NCBI GenBank assembly: GCA_964348795.1
Contig: CAYGDY010000011.1
Coordinates: 1 to 64,000 of the forward strand
From: JADLAT01 sp964348795
Lineage (GTDB): Bacteria; Pseudomonadota; Alphaproteobacteria; Micavibrionales; Micavibrionaceae
DNA: 64,000 nucleotides
Direction: 5' to 3'
Shown here: positions 52,775-60,973 of the stretch, in pieces
Layout of the letters: every line of letters starts with the position of its first letter
Numbering within the stretch: position 1 is the first letter of the stretch
Translations under genes and position numbers: made by a program
Notes under the pieces: generated by a model
The model's database searches: none
The model's input: the letters and a program-made list of their open reading frames with translations, nothing else
Told to the model about the DNA's origin: nothing

Positions 52775-54754
52775 TTATTTTAAGACACATGCCACAATCC
52801 CCGCCGCATCGAGCCCCGCTTGCGCATACTGACGCTCGGGCACGTCATGATCCTGAAACACATCGGGCAGACATAAGGTGCGGATTTTACATCCGGTTTG
52901 TAACAGATCCTGCGCAGACAGATGCTCCAGCACAAAAGCGCCAAACCCGCCACGTGAACCTTCCTCGATCGTGATCAACATCTTGTGATTTTTCACTAAG
53001 CGCTCAATCAACACCGTATCCAGCGGCTTGGCAAAGCGGGCATCGGCCACGGTCACAGACACGCCATGTTGGTGCTCCAACATCTCTGCCGCTTTCAAGG
53101 CTTCTGCCAGCCGCGTACCATAAGACACTATCGCTACATCAGACCCTTCCCGTACGATCCGGCCCTTGCCGATCTCCAGAACCTCTCCGGCTTCGGGCAA
53201 GGTTACGCCCGTTCCGTTTCCGCGCGGATACCGAAACGCAATCGGCCCGTTATCGTACGCGCAGGCTGTTGCCACCATATGCACCAGTTCAGCTTCGTCC
53301 GATGGCGCCATCAACACAAAATTGGGCAAACACCCGAGATACGCCGTATCAAATGCCCCCGCATGGGTTTGTCCGTCCGCGCCAACCAGCCCTGCCCGAT
53401 CCATCGCAAAGCGCACAGGCAGATTTTGAATCGCCACATCATGCACAACTTGATCATACCCGCGTTGCAAAAACGTGGAGTAAATCGCCACAAACGGCTT
53501 GTATCCTTCCGTCGCCAACCCTGCGGCAAAGGTCACAGCATGTTGTTCGGCAATGCCAACATCAAACATCCGGTCCGGAAATTCTTTTGCAAACAGATCC
53601 ATCCCCGTACCATCCGGCATGGCCGCCGTGATGCCAACAATTTTGGGATCGGTTTGCGCCTGCCGGATCAGGCTTTGCGCAAACACTTTTGTATAGGATG
53701 GAGGGCCTAGAGAAGCTTTCGCCTGCTCCCCTGTTATAACATCAAAGGTGCGCACACCATGCATTTTATCCGGCGATTGCTCGGCCGGCGTATAGCCTTT
53801 GCCCTTTTGAGTCATGACGTGGATCAGAACGGGACCGTGATTGTCGGAGTCGCGCACATTGCGCAGGACAGGCAGGAGATGGTCCAGATTATGTCCGTCC
53901 ACGGGGCCGATATAATAAAACCCCATTTCCTCGAACATCGAACCACCATACGGCGCAGAAAGCGCGAGCCGTGCATGTTCCTCCGCCCGCTTAGCCGCAT
54001 GGCGGAAGGGGGAGGGTAAATTCTCCGTAATTCTTTTCCCGATTTCCCGTGCATTAATATAGGGCCGCGAAGACACCAGCTTGGTCAGATATCGGCTCAT
54101 CGCACCTACGGGCGGGGCAATCGACATTTCATTGTCATTCAAAATGACAATCAAGCGTGTTTTTTTATCATGGAATTTAAGAGAGCCCGCATTGTTCAGG
54201 GCCTCATAGGCCATACCGGCGCTCATCGCCCCATCGCCGATCACGGCAATCACGTGGTTCTGCCCGCCGGACAAATCCCGCGCCACCGCCATGCCCAGCC
54301 CTGCGGAAATCGAGGTTGAACTGTGCGCCGCGCCAAACGGATCATATTGCGACTCCGAACGCTTGGTAAAACCTGATAACCCGCCCCCTTGCCGGAGGGT
54401 ATGAATACGGTCCTTACGGCCCGTCAGGATTTTATGCGGATAGGATTGGTGTCCTACATCCCAGATCAGGCGGTCATGGGGCGTATCGAACACGGCATGA
54501 AGCGCCACGGTGAGCTCCACCACGCCCAGCCCCGCGCCCAAATGCCCGCCTGTTTTGGACACGGCAGAGATCATCGTCTGGCGCACGTCATCGGCCAGTG
54601 CTTTCAAATCCTCATCCGTCAGGGATTTCAGATCATCCGGCGTATGAATGCGGTCCAGCATACAGGACTCTTTTGGCGAGGGAACGGCTTCCATAGGAGG
54701 CGCGCTCTCCGGCGGAGAAGCTTCCAGCGCATCTGTTTTCTGGGCCTGTTTCAT
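52775..54754 (-). CDS. dxs: 1-deoxy-D-xylulose-5-phosphate synthase
   Basis: First enzyme of the MEP pathway, condensing pyruvate and glyceraldehyde 3-phosphate with thiamine diphosphate. From ATG 54754 (ACGGAGG upstream) the protein has 659 residues. An N-terminal extension of about 30 Pro/Glu-rich residues precedes the usual beginning (LDRIHTPDDLK). The TPP block GDGAMSAGMAYEALN, the VGHQSYPHK region, and the transketolase-like DRAGLVGADG and C-terminal domains are all there. Its leader carries a strong promoter and unusual inverted repeats (see separate entries). Confidence 0.97.
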   Translation of the reverse strand: MKQAQKTDALEASPPESAPPMEAVPSPKESCMLDRIHTPDDLKSLTDEDLKALADDVRQTMISAVSKTGGHLGAGLGVVELTVALHAVFDTPHDRLIWDVGHQSYPHKILTGRKDRIHTLRQGGGLSGFTKRSESQYDPFGAAHSSTSISAGLGMAVARDLSGGQNHVIAVIGDGAMSAGMAYEALNNAGSLKFHDKKTRLIVILNDNEMSIAPPVGAMSRYLTKLVSSRPYINAREIGKRITENLPSPFRHAAKRAEEHARLALSAPYGGSMFEEMGFYYIGPVDGHNLDHLLPVLRNVRDSDNHGPVLIHVMTQKGKGYTPAEQSPDKMHGVRTFDVITGEQAKASLGPPSYTKVFAQSLIRQAQTDPKIVGITAAMPDGTGMDLFAKEFPDRMFDVGIAEQHAVTFAAGLATEGYKPFVAIYSTFLQRGYDQVVHDVAIQNLPVRFAMDRAGLVGADGQTHAGAFDTAYLGCLPNFVLMAPSDEAELVHMVATACAYDNGPIAFRYPRGNGTGVTLPEAGEVLEIGKGRIVREGSDVAIVSYGTRLAEALKAAEMLEHQHGVSVTVADARFAKPLDTVLIERLVKNHKMLITIEEGSRGGFGAFVLEHLSAQDLLQTGCKIRTLCLPDVFQDHDVPERQYAQAGLDAAGIVACVLK

Positions 54755-54859
54755 CGTGCCTCCGTTGTAACGCAAAAAAGACCCAAAAGGCAAAAGGTTT
54801 CTATGTGCGGTGTGTTTCGTGGGTGGCCTTATAAAAAATGGGGTTGAAAGAAGTAAAGA

Positions 54860-55010
54860 CATGCGCGCATGCTTTGGTTTTCCTGTCGTTGTTTGACGTC
54901 CTTCGGTCCGAAGGGGGCGCGGGTCTTGTACAAGGCTCATCCTTGTCTGTTTCGATCACGAAACGCTCTGGCCCCTCTGCCGATTCTAGGACGTTGTTAC
55001 CGGTAACGTC
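54860..55010 (-). other. Structured leader upstream of dxs with five inverted repeats
   Basis: Five palindromes are packed in 150 bases: CATGCGCGCATG (54860-54871), CCTTCGG-T-CCGAAGG (54900-54914), CAAGG-N5-CCTTG (54931-54945), GTTTCG-N4-CGAAAC (54949-54964) and GTTACCGGTAAC (54996-55007). They lie between the promoter at 55019 and the dxs start, so they would be transcribed in a leader of about 255 bases. It may be a structured regulatory RNA, a set of operators, or a separate small RNA. No riboswitch that I know, including the TPP type, is recognisable. Confidence 0.55.
54996..55007. promoter_or_regulatory. 12-base palindrome at the start of transcription
   Basis: GTTACCGGTAAC, perfect and loopless, lies 12-23 bases after the -10 box, an ideal repressor position. 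It resembles operators of LacI-family regulators such as the gluconate repressors, from general knowledge; no such regulator gene is in the window. Confidence 0.55.
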
Positions 55011-55018
55011 ACATCTCA

Positions 55019-55047
55019 TATATAGGATATTATTCCTAGTTTGTCAA
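55019..55047 (-). promoter_or_regulatory. Strong promoter of the dxs leader
   Basis: On the minus strand TTGACA (55042-55047), exactly 17 bases, TATATA (55019-55024). Transcription would begin near 55012, at the edge of the GTTACCGGTAAC palindrome. Confidence 0.75.
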
Positions 55048-55070
55048 GGGGTTTTTTGTGCCGCCCCCCT

Positions 55071-55153
55071 GTCATCCCGAGCGAAGTCGAGGGATATTAC
55101 CCATAACTACAAGATCAGATCCCTCCACGCGGCGTTGCCTTGGCCCGAATGAC
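55071..55153. repeat. Palindromic element, family C
   Basis: GTCATCCCGAGCGAAGTCG ... GGGATATT, loop, AGATCCCTCC ... GGCCCGAATGAC. Lies between the divergent promoters of dxs and the 164-residue gene. Confidence 0.75.
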
Positions 55154-55173
55154 ATTTAAGAAGGACAAAAAAA

Positions 55174-55202
55174 TTGACAGAACAAAAATTTGTTTCTATA
55201 AA
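55174..55202 (+). promoter_or_regulatory. Promoter of the 164-residue gene
   Basis: TTGACA (55174-55179), exactly 17 bases, TATAAA (55197-55202), 35 bases before the ATG. Confidence 0.75.
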
Positions 55203-55236
55203 TACATCTTTCAAGCCCTATGATGAAGTATAGACC

Positions 55237-55731
55237 ATGCCAACCGTTCATATTTTGCAAAGCTATAAAGACATACATGGTGATCCTTTAGCCGAGTACT
55301 TAACAGACAACGGTCTGGACGCCACCGCATGGGAAACCAGCGAAGCCAAAGACCTTATAGAGCTTTTGAAAGAAGAAGAGCCAACAGACAAACCTGTGGT
55401 TTTTATCCCAAGCATCATTGGTCCTAACATTGATTTATTGGAGGCCACATGTATGATAACAAAAGCACAGGCTGGTCTTCTTTCTCTCAAAAATTTAAAA
55501 AAATTAGAGAGTAATTGCACCTTCGGCGAACAATTTGCCAAAGCCGCCGCGACCCTAGAACGCCCCACACTGGTGATCGGGTATTCCTCTGAACTTCCGG
55601 ACAATTTCAGTGCGCTGGGAACAGAATTTCACCGCATTGCAGGAGTAGACAAAGATTGGATGACTCCCGAAAATGACTTCCCAAAAATCCTCGACACCAT
55701 CAAAGCCTATTATGACGAATTGCATGTTTAA
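55237..55731 (+). CDS. Hypothetical protein, 164 residues
   Basis: Soluble, acidic protein with alternating helices and strands (TVHILQSYKD, PVVFIPSII, PTLVIGYSSE), which suggests a small Rossmann-like or receiver-like fold, but the acid cluster and lysine of a response regulator are not evident. No family recognised. It has its own strong promoter and stands between dxs and an AT-rich hypothetical gene, in a segment that interrupts the usual ispA-dxs neighbourhood. Confidence 0.7.
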   Translation: MPTVHILQSYKDIHGDPLAEYLTDNGLDATAWETSEAKDLIELLKEEEPTDKPVVFIPSIIGPNIDLLEATCMITKAQAGLLSLKNLKKLESNCTFGEQFAKAAATLERPTLVIGYSSELPDNFSALGTEFHRIAGVDKDWMTPENDFPKILDTIKAYYDELHV

Positions 55732-55792
55732 AGGGCGTTGTCATACACACAACATGACCTCCACGCCCTGATTGTCGTCCCATCCCCTCCTT

Positions 55793-55990
55793 TGTCATCC
55801 CGTTGAAAAACGGATCTATAAAAATTCACCACGAAGATCACGAAGTCACACGAAGCGCCCTCAGCCTCGTCATTGCGAGGAGGCCTTGAGGCTGACGAAG
55901 CAATCCAGTTCCTTTTTTCTGGATCGCCACGGCTCCTCACGGAGCCTCGCGATGACGATTAAAAAACTTCGTGTATATTCGTGCGCTTCG
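55793..55990. repeat. Composite repeat region: family A element inside family E arms
   Basis: The 365-base gap between the two hypothetical genes has no gene. A full family A palindrome at 55868-55957 (CGTCATTGCGAGGAGGCC ... GCAATCCAG / CTGGATCGCCAC ... CCTCGCGATGACG) lies between inverted CACGAAGATCACGAAG-like stretches (about 55828-55857 and 55965-55993), and a GTCATCCCGTTGAAAAACGGAT hairpin opens the region at 55795. The same composite occurs at 19.3 kb. Confidence 0.75.
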
Positions 55991-56096
55991 TGGTTCAAAC
56001 TTTTATTAACCCCGCCTCGGGAGGGCAGGAAGGACGTTTTAGACAATCACCCTATACAAAATGAGCTATAATCTGGAATGTGGCAATTCAAAAACA

Positions 56097-56720
56097 TCAT
56101 AATTTGTGCAACACACCGAAAAAAAACTGAAGACTTCTCTCTAATTCCCAAGCAATTTGACGCATTGTTGCTAAATGAGCAAAGGGTATTGGCTTGTTGG
56201 CACACGTTACTTGAGAGTCATTTACCGTAGCCAGTATTTGATAAGCCTCATCACCCCATTCAGAATCGAAATGAGAACCCCCATCTGTATCCCTTATAGA
56301 AAAAACAACATTTTTTCGAGTTAATATTCTACCGTCTGTAGTTTCAAATACTTTCTCTTCCCACCAATCATCAAAGCTTTTCCAAGAGAACCAAGGAAAG
56401 TCCATATTCAAATGACAATGAGGCACATATTCTTTCTTATCCTGAGACATCTTAATCTGACACAAAGCAACTCTTGGATACGCCTCCAATCCTCTTGAGG
56501 TGCTAAAATATTGTATAGCTCTTCGCCTTCCCAATTGCGTCAAAACAGAGCATGTCCTACGCTTTCCATCATGCAGGAGGGTATAGACAGTGGTTGCAAG
56601 CCGCTTGGCCTCCCAAATCTTTCCACTATCGTAGGCTTGGCCTGAATCATGAAGCATATGCCTCTGCTCAAGAAAAGCCGCTTGCACCTCTTTTTTGCTA
56701 CGCTTTGCTCCTCGTGCCAT
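56097..56720 (-). CDS. Hypothetical protein, 207 residues
   Basis: Family not named, although the N-terminal half (KKEVQAAFLEQRHML ... EAKRLATTVYTLLHD) resembles conserved hypothetical proteins scattered over many bacteria. Helical N-terminal 60 residues, then a mixed beta domain with WFSWKSFDDWWEE. No signal peptide. Distinctly AT-rich compared with ispA, and next to a composite repeat, so it is probably a recent arrival. It lies 33 bases downstream of the ispA stop on the same strand and could be transcribed with it. Confidence 0.7.
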   Translation of the reverse strand: MARGAKRSKKEVQAAFLEQRHMLHDSGQAYDSGKIWEAKRLATTVYTLLHDGKRRTCSVLTQLGRRRAIQYFSTSRGLEAYPRVALCQIKMSQDKKEYVPHCHLNMDFPWFSWKSFDDWWEEKVFETTDGRILTRKNVVFSIRDTDGGSHFDSEWGDEAYQILATVNDSQVTCANKPIPFAHLATMRQIAWELERSLQFFFGVLHKL

Positions 56721-56752
56721 TCAATAATATCAAACGTACAACCCAAAAAACC

Positions 56753-57667
56753 CTAAGCCCGTCTCGACAGCACGTAATAGGCCAGCTCCTTCAGCATATC
56801 CGCGCGCCCTTCAAATATTTTAAGATGCGCGATAGCCTGATCGGCTAGCATTTCCGCCCGCTCGCGGGCTTGCTCAATCCCCATGGTGGACACGAATGTG
56901 GCCTTGCCGGCGGCTTCGTCCTTGCGGGTATCCTTGCCAGTATCCTGCGTCGAGGATTCCACGTCCAAAATATCATCTGTGACCTGAAACGCGAGCCCCA
57001 GATCATGCGCATAATTGCACAGGGCTTTTCTTTGGTGCTCTCCGGCTTTCCCCAAAATCGCCCCTGCCTCACAGGCAAAGGCCATGAGTTTGCCGGTTTT
57101 CATCCGTTGCAAACGGGAAATAGTGCCCAGATCGAAGGCTTCTTTCTCCCCGATCAAATCCAGCATCTGCCCGCCCACCATACCGTGCCCGCCCGAAGCC
57201 GAGGCCAGCGCCCGCACCAGTTCGCACCGCACGCGCGGGTCTTCATGGGTTTCCGGATCTGCCAGCACCTCAAACGCCAGCGTCAACAGCGCATCTCCGG
57301 CCAGAATTGCCGTGGCCTCGCCATATTGTCTGTGCACCGTGGGCTTGTTCCTGCGAAGCGCCGCATCATCCATCGCGGGCAGATCATCATGGATCAAAGA
57401 ATAGCAGTGGACAAACTCAATCGCCGCCGCCACCCGCCGCGCGCGCGCAGAAGGCACATTGAACAAAAAGGCCGACTGCACCGCCATAAAGGGCCGCATC
57501 CGCTTTCCGCCGCCGAGTGTCCCGTGGCGCATGGCCTCGAACAATTTCGTCTCGGCCAGCGTTTCCGTCTCGGGCAACAGACGTTCCATGGTCAGGTTCA
57601 CCGCCTGCGCCACTTCCGCCATGGCATGTTGCAGTTCGGGACTGGCGTCTCTGGGGGATGGGGCCAT
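56753..57667 (-). CDS. ispA: Farnesyl/geranyl diphosphate synthase
   Basis: Builds farnesyl diphosphate from IPP and DMAPP; it feeds the undecaprenyl carrier and quinones. 304 residues with the first aspartate-rich motif DDLPAMDD and the second DDILD, plus GGKRMRP near residue 53. Length is normal for short-chain trans-prenyl synthases. The start lies 7 bases after xseB, an order seen widely in proteobacteria, where dxs normally follows directly. Confidence 0.96.
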   Translation of the reverse strand: MAPSPRDASPELQHAMAEVAQAVNLTMERLLPETETLAETKLFEAMRHGTLGGGKRMRPFMAVQSAFLFNVPSARARRVAAAIEFVHCYSLIHDDLPAMDDAALRRNKPTVHRQYGEATAILAGDALLTLAFEVLADPETHEDPRVRCELVRALASASGGHGMVGGQMLDLIGEKEAFDLGTISRLQRMKTGKLMAFACEAGAILGKAGEHQRKALCNYAHDLGLAFQVTDDILDVESSTQDTGKDTRKDEAAGKATFVSTMGIEQARERAEMLADQAIAHLKIFEGRADMLKELAYYVLSRRA

Positions 57668-57674
57668 GGGCGGT

Positions 57675-57920
57675 TTACTCCGTTGCGTCTAAGGGTTGAG
57701 TGGAAATCTGACCGTCTTTATCCACCGTAATTTTTTCGATCTTGGCCTGCGCGTCACGCAGTTTTGATTCGCAATGTTTTTTGAGCGCTACGCCCCGTTC
57801 ATAGGCCGTGATGGACTGCTCCAGCGCGGTTTGCCCTGTCTCCAAGGACCGGACAATGGTTTCGAGCTCGGACAGGGCCTCCTCGAAGCTGAGGGATTCA
57901 ATGGGCTTTAATTTTTCCAT
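57675..57920 (-). CDS. xseB: Exodeoxyribonuclease VII small subunit
   Basis: 81 residues from ATG 57920; the open frame further upstream enters a family B repeat, so the longer version is rejected. The core SFEEALSELETIVRSLETGQ ... LEQSITAYERGVALKKHCE is the complete family signature. Partner of XseA in degrading single-stranded DNA; xseA is not in the window. Confidence 0.96.
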   Translation of the reverse strand: MEKLKPIESLSFEEALSELETIVRSLETGQTALEQSITAYERGVALKKHCESKLRDAQAKIEKITVDKDGQISTQPLDATE

Positions 57921-57957
57921 CACGCTGTTTTTATCTTCAACCCGCCGTTCAACACAT

Positions 57958-58017
57958 GTCATTCCGAGGCAAAGCCGAAGAATCTCAAAAAGATCCTTCA
58001 CTCGCGTTCGGGACGAC
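57958..58017. repeat. Palindromic element, family B
   Basis: GTCATTCCGAGGCAAAGCC ... AGAATCT, loop, AGATCCTTCAC ... TTCGGGACGACAC. Upstream of xseB. A separate hairpin GCCAGAGC-AG-GCTCTGGC follows at 58044-58061, before the next gene. Confidence 0.75.
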
Positions 58018-58091
58018 ACTTGAAATTTGAACCCAGAGTGTATGCCAGAGCAGGCTCTGGCTCAAGTGCTTAATACATGTTATAGACAGGA

Positions 58092-58844
58092 ATGATGAAA
58101 GGCCCCTCCGTCCCCTCAAACTTACGTGTCTATGCCATTGGCGATATCCACGGCCATGCGGATGCGCTCCATAAAATGCACGAGGCCATTTCCACAGATT
58201 TGCTGGTGGCCCCGCCGGAACACGCCCATATTGTGTATCTGGGCGATTATATTGATCGTGGCCCTGAAAATGATGCTGTCATTGATATTCTGATAGCCCG
58301 TCAGGCGCGCGGAGACGGAATCCCCAAGACCTTCCTGCGCGGCAATCACGAGCTGGCCCTGTTTGAATTTATGGATCACAGGCCCGAAGGGCATGACTGG
58401 CTGAAATGGGGGGGGCTGGATACCTTGCGCAACTATGGTATTTCTCTTGAAAAACGGGAATTTACACCCCATGAATATGCCCTGATTGCCGAGAATTTCC
58501 GTGCCCTGTTCCCCGCCCGTCACAGAACCTTTCTGGAAGAGCTCTCCCTGACCCACACCATCGGGGATTACCTGTTCACCCATGCGGGCGTGGACCCATT
58601 TAAGCCCCTGCACGCCCAGACGCAGAAGGATTTCACCGCCATCCGCGAACCGTTTTTGTCATGGCATAAGCACGCAGAATATAAACCGCTTGAAAAGAAA
58701 GTGGTGCACGGCCATTCGGTGGAGAAAGAGCCCTCAAACCTCCCGCACCGGATCGGCGTGGATACAGGGCTTTACAAGACCGGAATTCTCACCGCCGCTG
58801 TCTTGCAGGGAAACAGCGTGCGATATATGCAGGTGGGGGGTTAA
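58092..58844 (+). CDS. Metallophosphoesterase (serine/threonine phosphatase-like)
   Basis: 250 residues with the calcineurin-type metal motifs: GDIHGH near 18-23, GDYIDRG near 52-58, GNHE near 83-86, a later HAGVD and a VHGHS near the C-terminus. Cytoplasmic; resembles PrpA/PrpB-type bacterial phosphatases and diadenosine tetraphosphatase relatives. Substrate open. TATAGA lies only 6 bases before the ATG, which might indicate a leaderless or very short-leader transcript if it is used. Confidence 0.92.
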   Translation: MMKGPSVPSNLRVYAIGDIHGHADALHKMHEAISTDLLVAPPEHAHIVYLGDYIDRGPENDAVIDILIARQARGDGIPKTFLRGNHELALFEFMDHRPEGHDWLKWGGLDTLRNYGISLEKREFTPHEYALIAENFRALFPARHRTFLEELSLTHTIGDYLFTHAGVDPFKPLHAQTQKDFTAIREPFLSWHKHAEYKPLEKKVVHGHSVEKEPSNLPHRIGVDTGLYKTGILTAAVLQGNSVRYMQVGG

Positions 58845-58902
58845 CGTACAGCAACACAAGAAGATCTCGCCCGCCTTCACTGTCTCATCCCGCGCCTCTT
58901 CT

Positions 58903-58974
58903 GTCATTCTGAGGCAACGCCGAAGAGTCCCAAAAACCATAAAAAGAGATCCTTCCGCTTCGCGTCAGGATGAC
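58903..58974. repeat. Palindromic element, family B
   Basis: GTCATTCTGAGGCAACGCC ... GAGTCC, loop, GAGATCCTTCCGC ... GTCAGGATGAC. Between the convergent phosphatase and the AT-rich membrane gene. Confidence 0.8.
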
Positions 58975-59005
58975 AGGGGAGAAGAAGCGCTCCCTCACAC
59001 CCACC

Positions 59006-59557
59006 CTAATCAAGATGCGCGATAAAAAGTAACTTTTCTCTAGGGGACAATACATATACCCGTCTAAATCTTTCATGATACGTGTAGTAGTTACCCTTAT
59101 CACTTACAGCAACATATGCTTTGTTTTTAAGATTTTCGTCAATGTGAGAACATGATACAGCATCCTCAAAAATTTCGCTTAAAGGACGGTTCAATTCCAT
59201 TTCAACAATAGGTACCTTCTTCCAAGACTGGGTTCCAATAGGGTGATATTCTGCGTTTCTTGGCGTTAAGGTTGTTTCATCAAAAAACGTCAATCCCTGC
59301 TTTTGAATTTCAAAGGCTGTTTTGTCAGAAATTTTCATGACAAACGCCAAGCACGAAGCATCCCATTTGTCAGAGTCTTTATCAAGAACCTCCACTACTT
59401 CAATTTTTTCTGGAACAGATTGTATCAAAATTTCATCGCTTGCAGGACCTAATTGATTATACTCATAAACAAGTAACGCGATACCTAAAGCAATAAAGGC
59501 AAAAAACCCCATTACAAGCCATAGCGCTATTTTGTAACCATCTATTTTTCGAAACAT
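59006..59557 (-). CDS. Hypothetical single-span membrane protein
   Basis: 183 residues from ATG 59557, which overlaps the gmhA stop (TGATG); an alternative lies 9 bases upstream. One membrane segment at about residues 10-31, then an extracytoplasmic domain of about 150 residues with two cysteines. AT-rich relative to gmhA. No family recognised. The overlap suggests translational coupling to gmhA despite the different composition. Confidence 0.7.
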   Translation of the reverse strand: MFRKIDGYKIALWLVMGFFAFIALGIALLVYEYNQLGPASDEILIQSVPEKIEVVEVLDKDSDKWDASCLAFVMKISDKTAFEIQKQGLTFFDETTLTPRNAEYHPIGTQSWKKVPIVEMELNRPLSEIFEDAVSCSHIDENLKNKAYVAVSDKGNYYTYHERFRRVYVLSPREKLLFIAHLD

Positions 59558-60144
59558 CACACCCACCCCAAGCTCTGCTCCAGCGCGGCGCAGAGCATAT
59601 GCCCCAGCGTGATATGCATTTCCTGAATGCGGGCGGTGACGGGGGACGGTACGGTGAGGAGCACATCACAGAGCGCGGGCATTTTCCCACCATCGCGCCC
59701 CGAAAACCCCACAGTGACAAGCCCCATGACGCGGGCCGTTTCCAGCGCCTTCAGCACATTGGGGCTATTGCCAGAGGTCGAAATTCCAATGGCCACGTCC
59801 CCCGCGCGGCCCAGAGCCTCCACCTGCCGGCTAAACAAATGCGTAAAATCATAGTCATTGCCAATGGCCGTCAACGCGGAGGTATCAGTCGTCAAAGCAA
59901 GGGCTGGAATGGGCTTACGGTCGGCCTTATACCGCACGGTCAGCTCGGTCGCCAGATGCTGGGCATCGCTCGCGCTCCCGCCATTGCCGAAAAACAAAAT
60001 CTTGCCGCCCGACTGCACACACACCACGCATCGCTCGACTAACCCAGAAAACACCGGCTGTAACTGCGAAAATGTCGCATCCAAGGCCGCCTGATGTTCC
60101 GCCCGTTCACTGGCCCAAAAACTCTCAAGATCAAAACGGGTCAT
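59557..60144 (-). CDS. gmhA: Phosphoheptose isomerase (SIS domain)
   Basis: Converts sedoheptulose 7-phosphate to D-glycero-D-manno-heptose 7-phosphate for the LPS inner core. From ATG 60144 it has 195 residues, with the SIS motif FGNGGSASDAQH near residues 51-62, GISTSGNSPN near 115, and the C-terminal HITLGHMLC that holds metal-binding residues. Complete. It overlaps the end of the lipoprotein gene upstream. Other heptose genes are not in the window. Confidence 0.93.
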   Translation of the reverse strand: MTRFDLESFWASERAEHQAALDATFSQLQPVFSGLVERCVVCVQSGGKILFFGNGGSASDAQHLATELTVRYKADRKPIPALALTTDTSALTAIGNDYDFTHLFSRQVEALGRAGDVAIGISTSGNSPNVLKALETARVMGLVTVGFSGRDGGKMPALCDVLLTVPSPVTARIQEMHITLGHMLCAALEQSLGWV

Positions 60145-60892
60145 ACTGGAACCCCGCATGTGGTTTAGGCTTTTCCACCTGTGGCACAGGCGAAGCCCCC
60201 GAAGAATCAGCGGGCTCCTTCTGCGGAGTGTCCTTGATCGCCCGCGCTTGCGCTTTGGCCCGTTCCTTGGCCCGTTTTTTCTGGATCTTGATTTGCTGAC
60301 GGTTATAGTCGAGCTGATCTGCCCCCAGCTGGAATCCTAGTAAAATCTTGAAACGCTCCCCCCGATCCCGTGGATCAATGGGTAAAATCTGGCGCATGTT
60401 TTCCGTGTAGGTTTGGGTCTGCGTCCCCCCTGCGTAATTCATATTGGCCGAGAAGATCTCCTTGGCCAGAATTTTGCCTCTGCCATCGGTCACCGCCACA
60501 AAGAAGGGGTAGGAGAAAAACGGTTCGGAGGACGACATCGAGCGCCCTTCGGGCCCCAGCGTCCCCTGAAATGACATTTTAAGATCCATCGTCACGTTTT
60601 TGGTGTCGGTATTGCAGGCACTTTTGACGCGGGCAATCTTGACTTCGGAGACCAGATCCTCACGGTCCGTACTGCCGGAATCGGAAAATTCGCTATAGGT
60701 GCCGAGCTCTTCCACCACCTTGACCTGTGGACACAGGGTGTTATATCCCAGATCCTCCGGCGCGGGTTCGCCATCCAGAGACACGGGCGCCAGATCCAGA
60801 GAATCCAGATCCCCTATCACGCCCTCCATCGTCTTGCATGCGGCCACGCTCAACACACAGACCAGACACAGAAAAATCCTGCTTTTACTCAT
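60131..60892 (-). CDS. Hypothetical lipoprotein
   Basis: 253 residues from ATG 60892, with signal peptide and lipobox SVAAC (Cys19). The domain at about 50-200 has alternating strands and two cysteines (NTLCPQVKV, KSACNTD); the remainder is a Lys/Arg-rich helix (IQKKRAKERAKAQAR) and a Pro-rich tail. Similar unnamed lipoproteins occur in alphaproteobacteria. Probably anchored in the outer membrane. Overlaps gmhA by 14 bases. Confidence 0.78.
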   Translation of the reverse strand: MSKSRIFLCLVCVLSVAACKTMEGVIGDLDSLDLAPVSLDGEPAPEDLGYNTLCPQVKVVEELGTYSEFSDSGSTDREDLVSEVKIARVKSACNTDTKNVTMDLKMSFQGTLGPEGRSMSSSEPFFSYPFFVAVTDGRGKILAKEIFSANMNYAGGTQTQTYTENMRQILPIDPRDRGERFKILLGFQLGADQLDYNRQQIKIQKKRAKERAKAQARAIKDTPQKEPADSSGASPVPQVEKPKPHAGFQYDPF

Positions 60893-60973
60893 TGCGCGCG
60901 CTCCCCGTGCCGTAACATTCCTCCCCCACAGAGTACGAGAGCCCGTGCCGGAGTGCAAGGGGTGGTTTTTTTT

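Noticed and set aside
54801..55019. 72-codon frame in the dxs leader
   Set aside because: Its ATG overlaps the -10 box of the promoter, so it cannot be translated from that transcript, and its sequence is shaped by the inverted repeats.
58044..58086. Strong promoter before the phosphoesterase
   Set aside because: TATAGA at 58081 has no recognisable -35 at 16-18 bases, and the hairpin GCCAGAGC/GCTCTGGC cannot be assigned a role.
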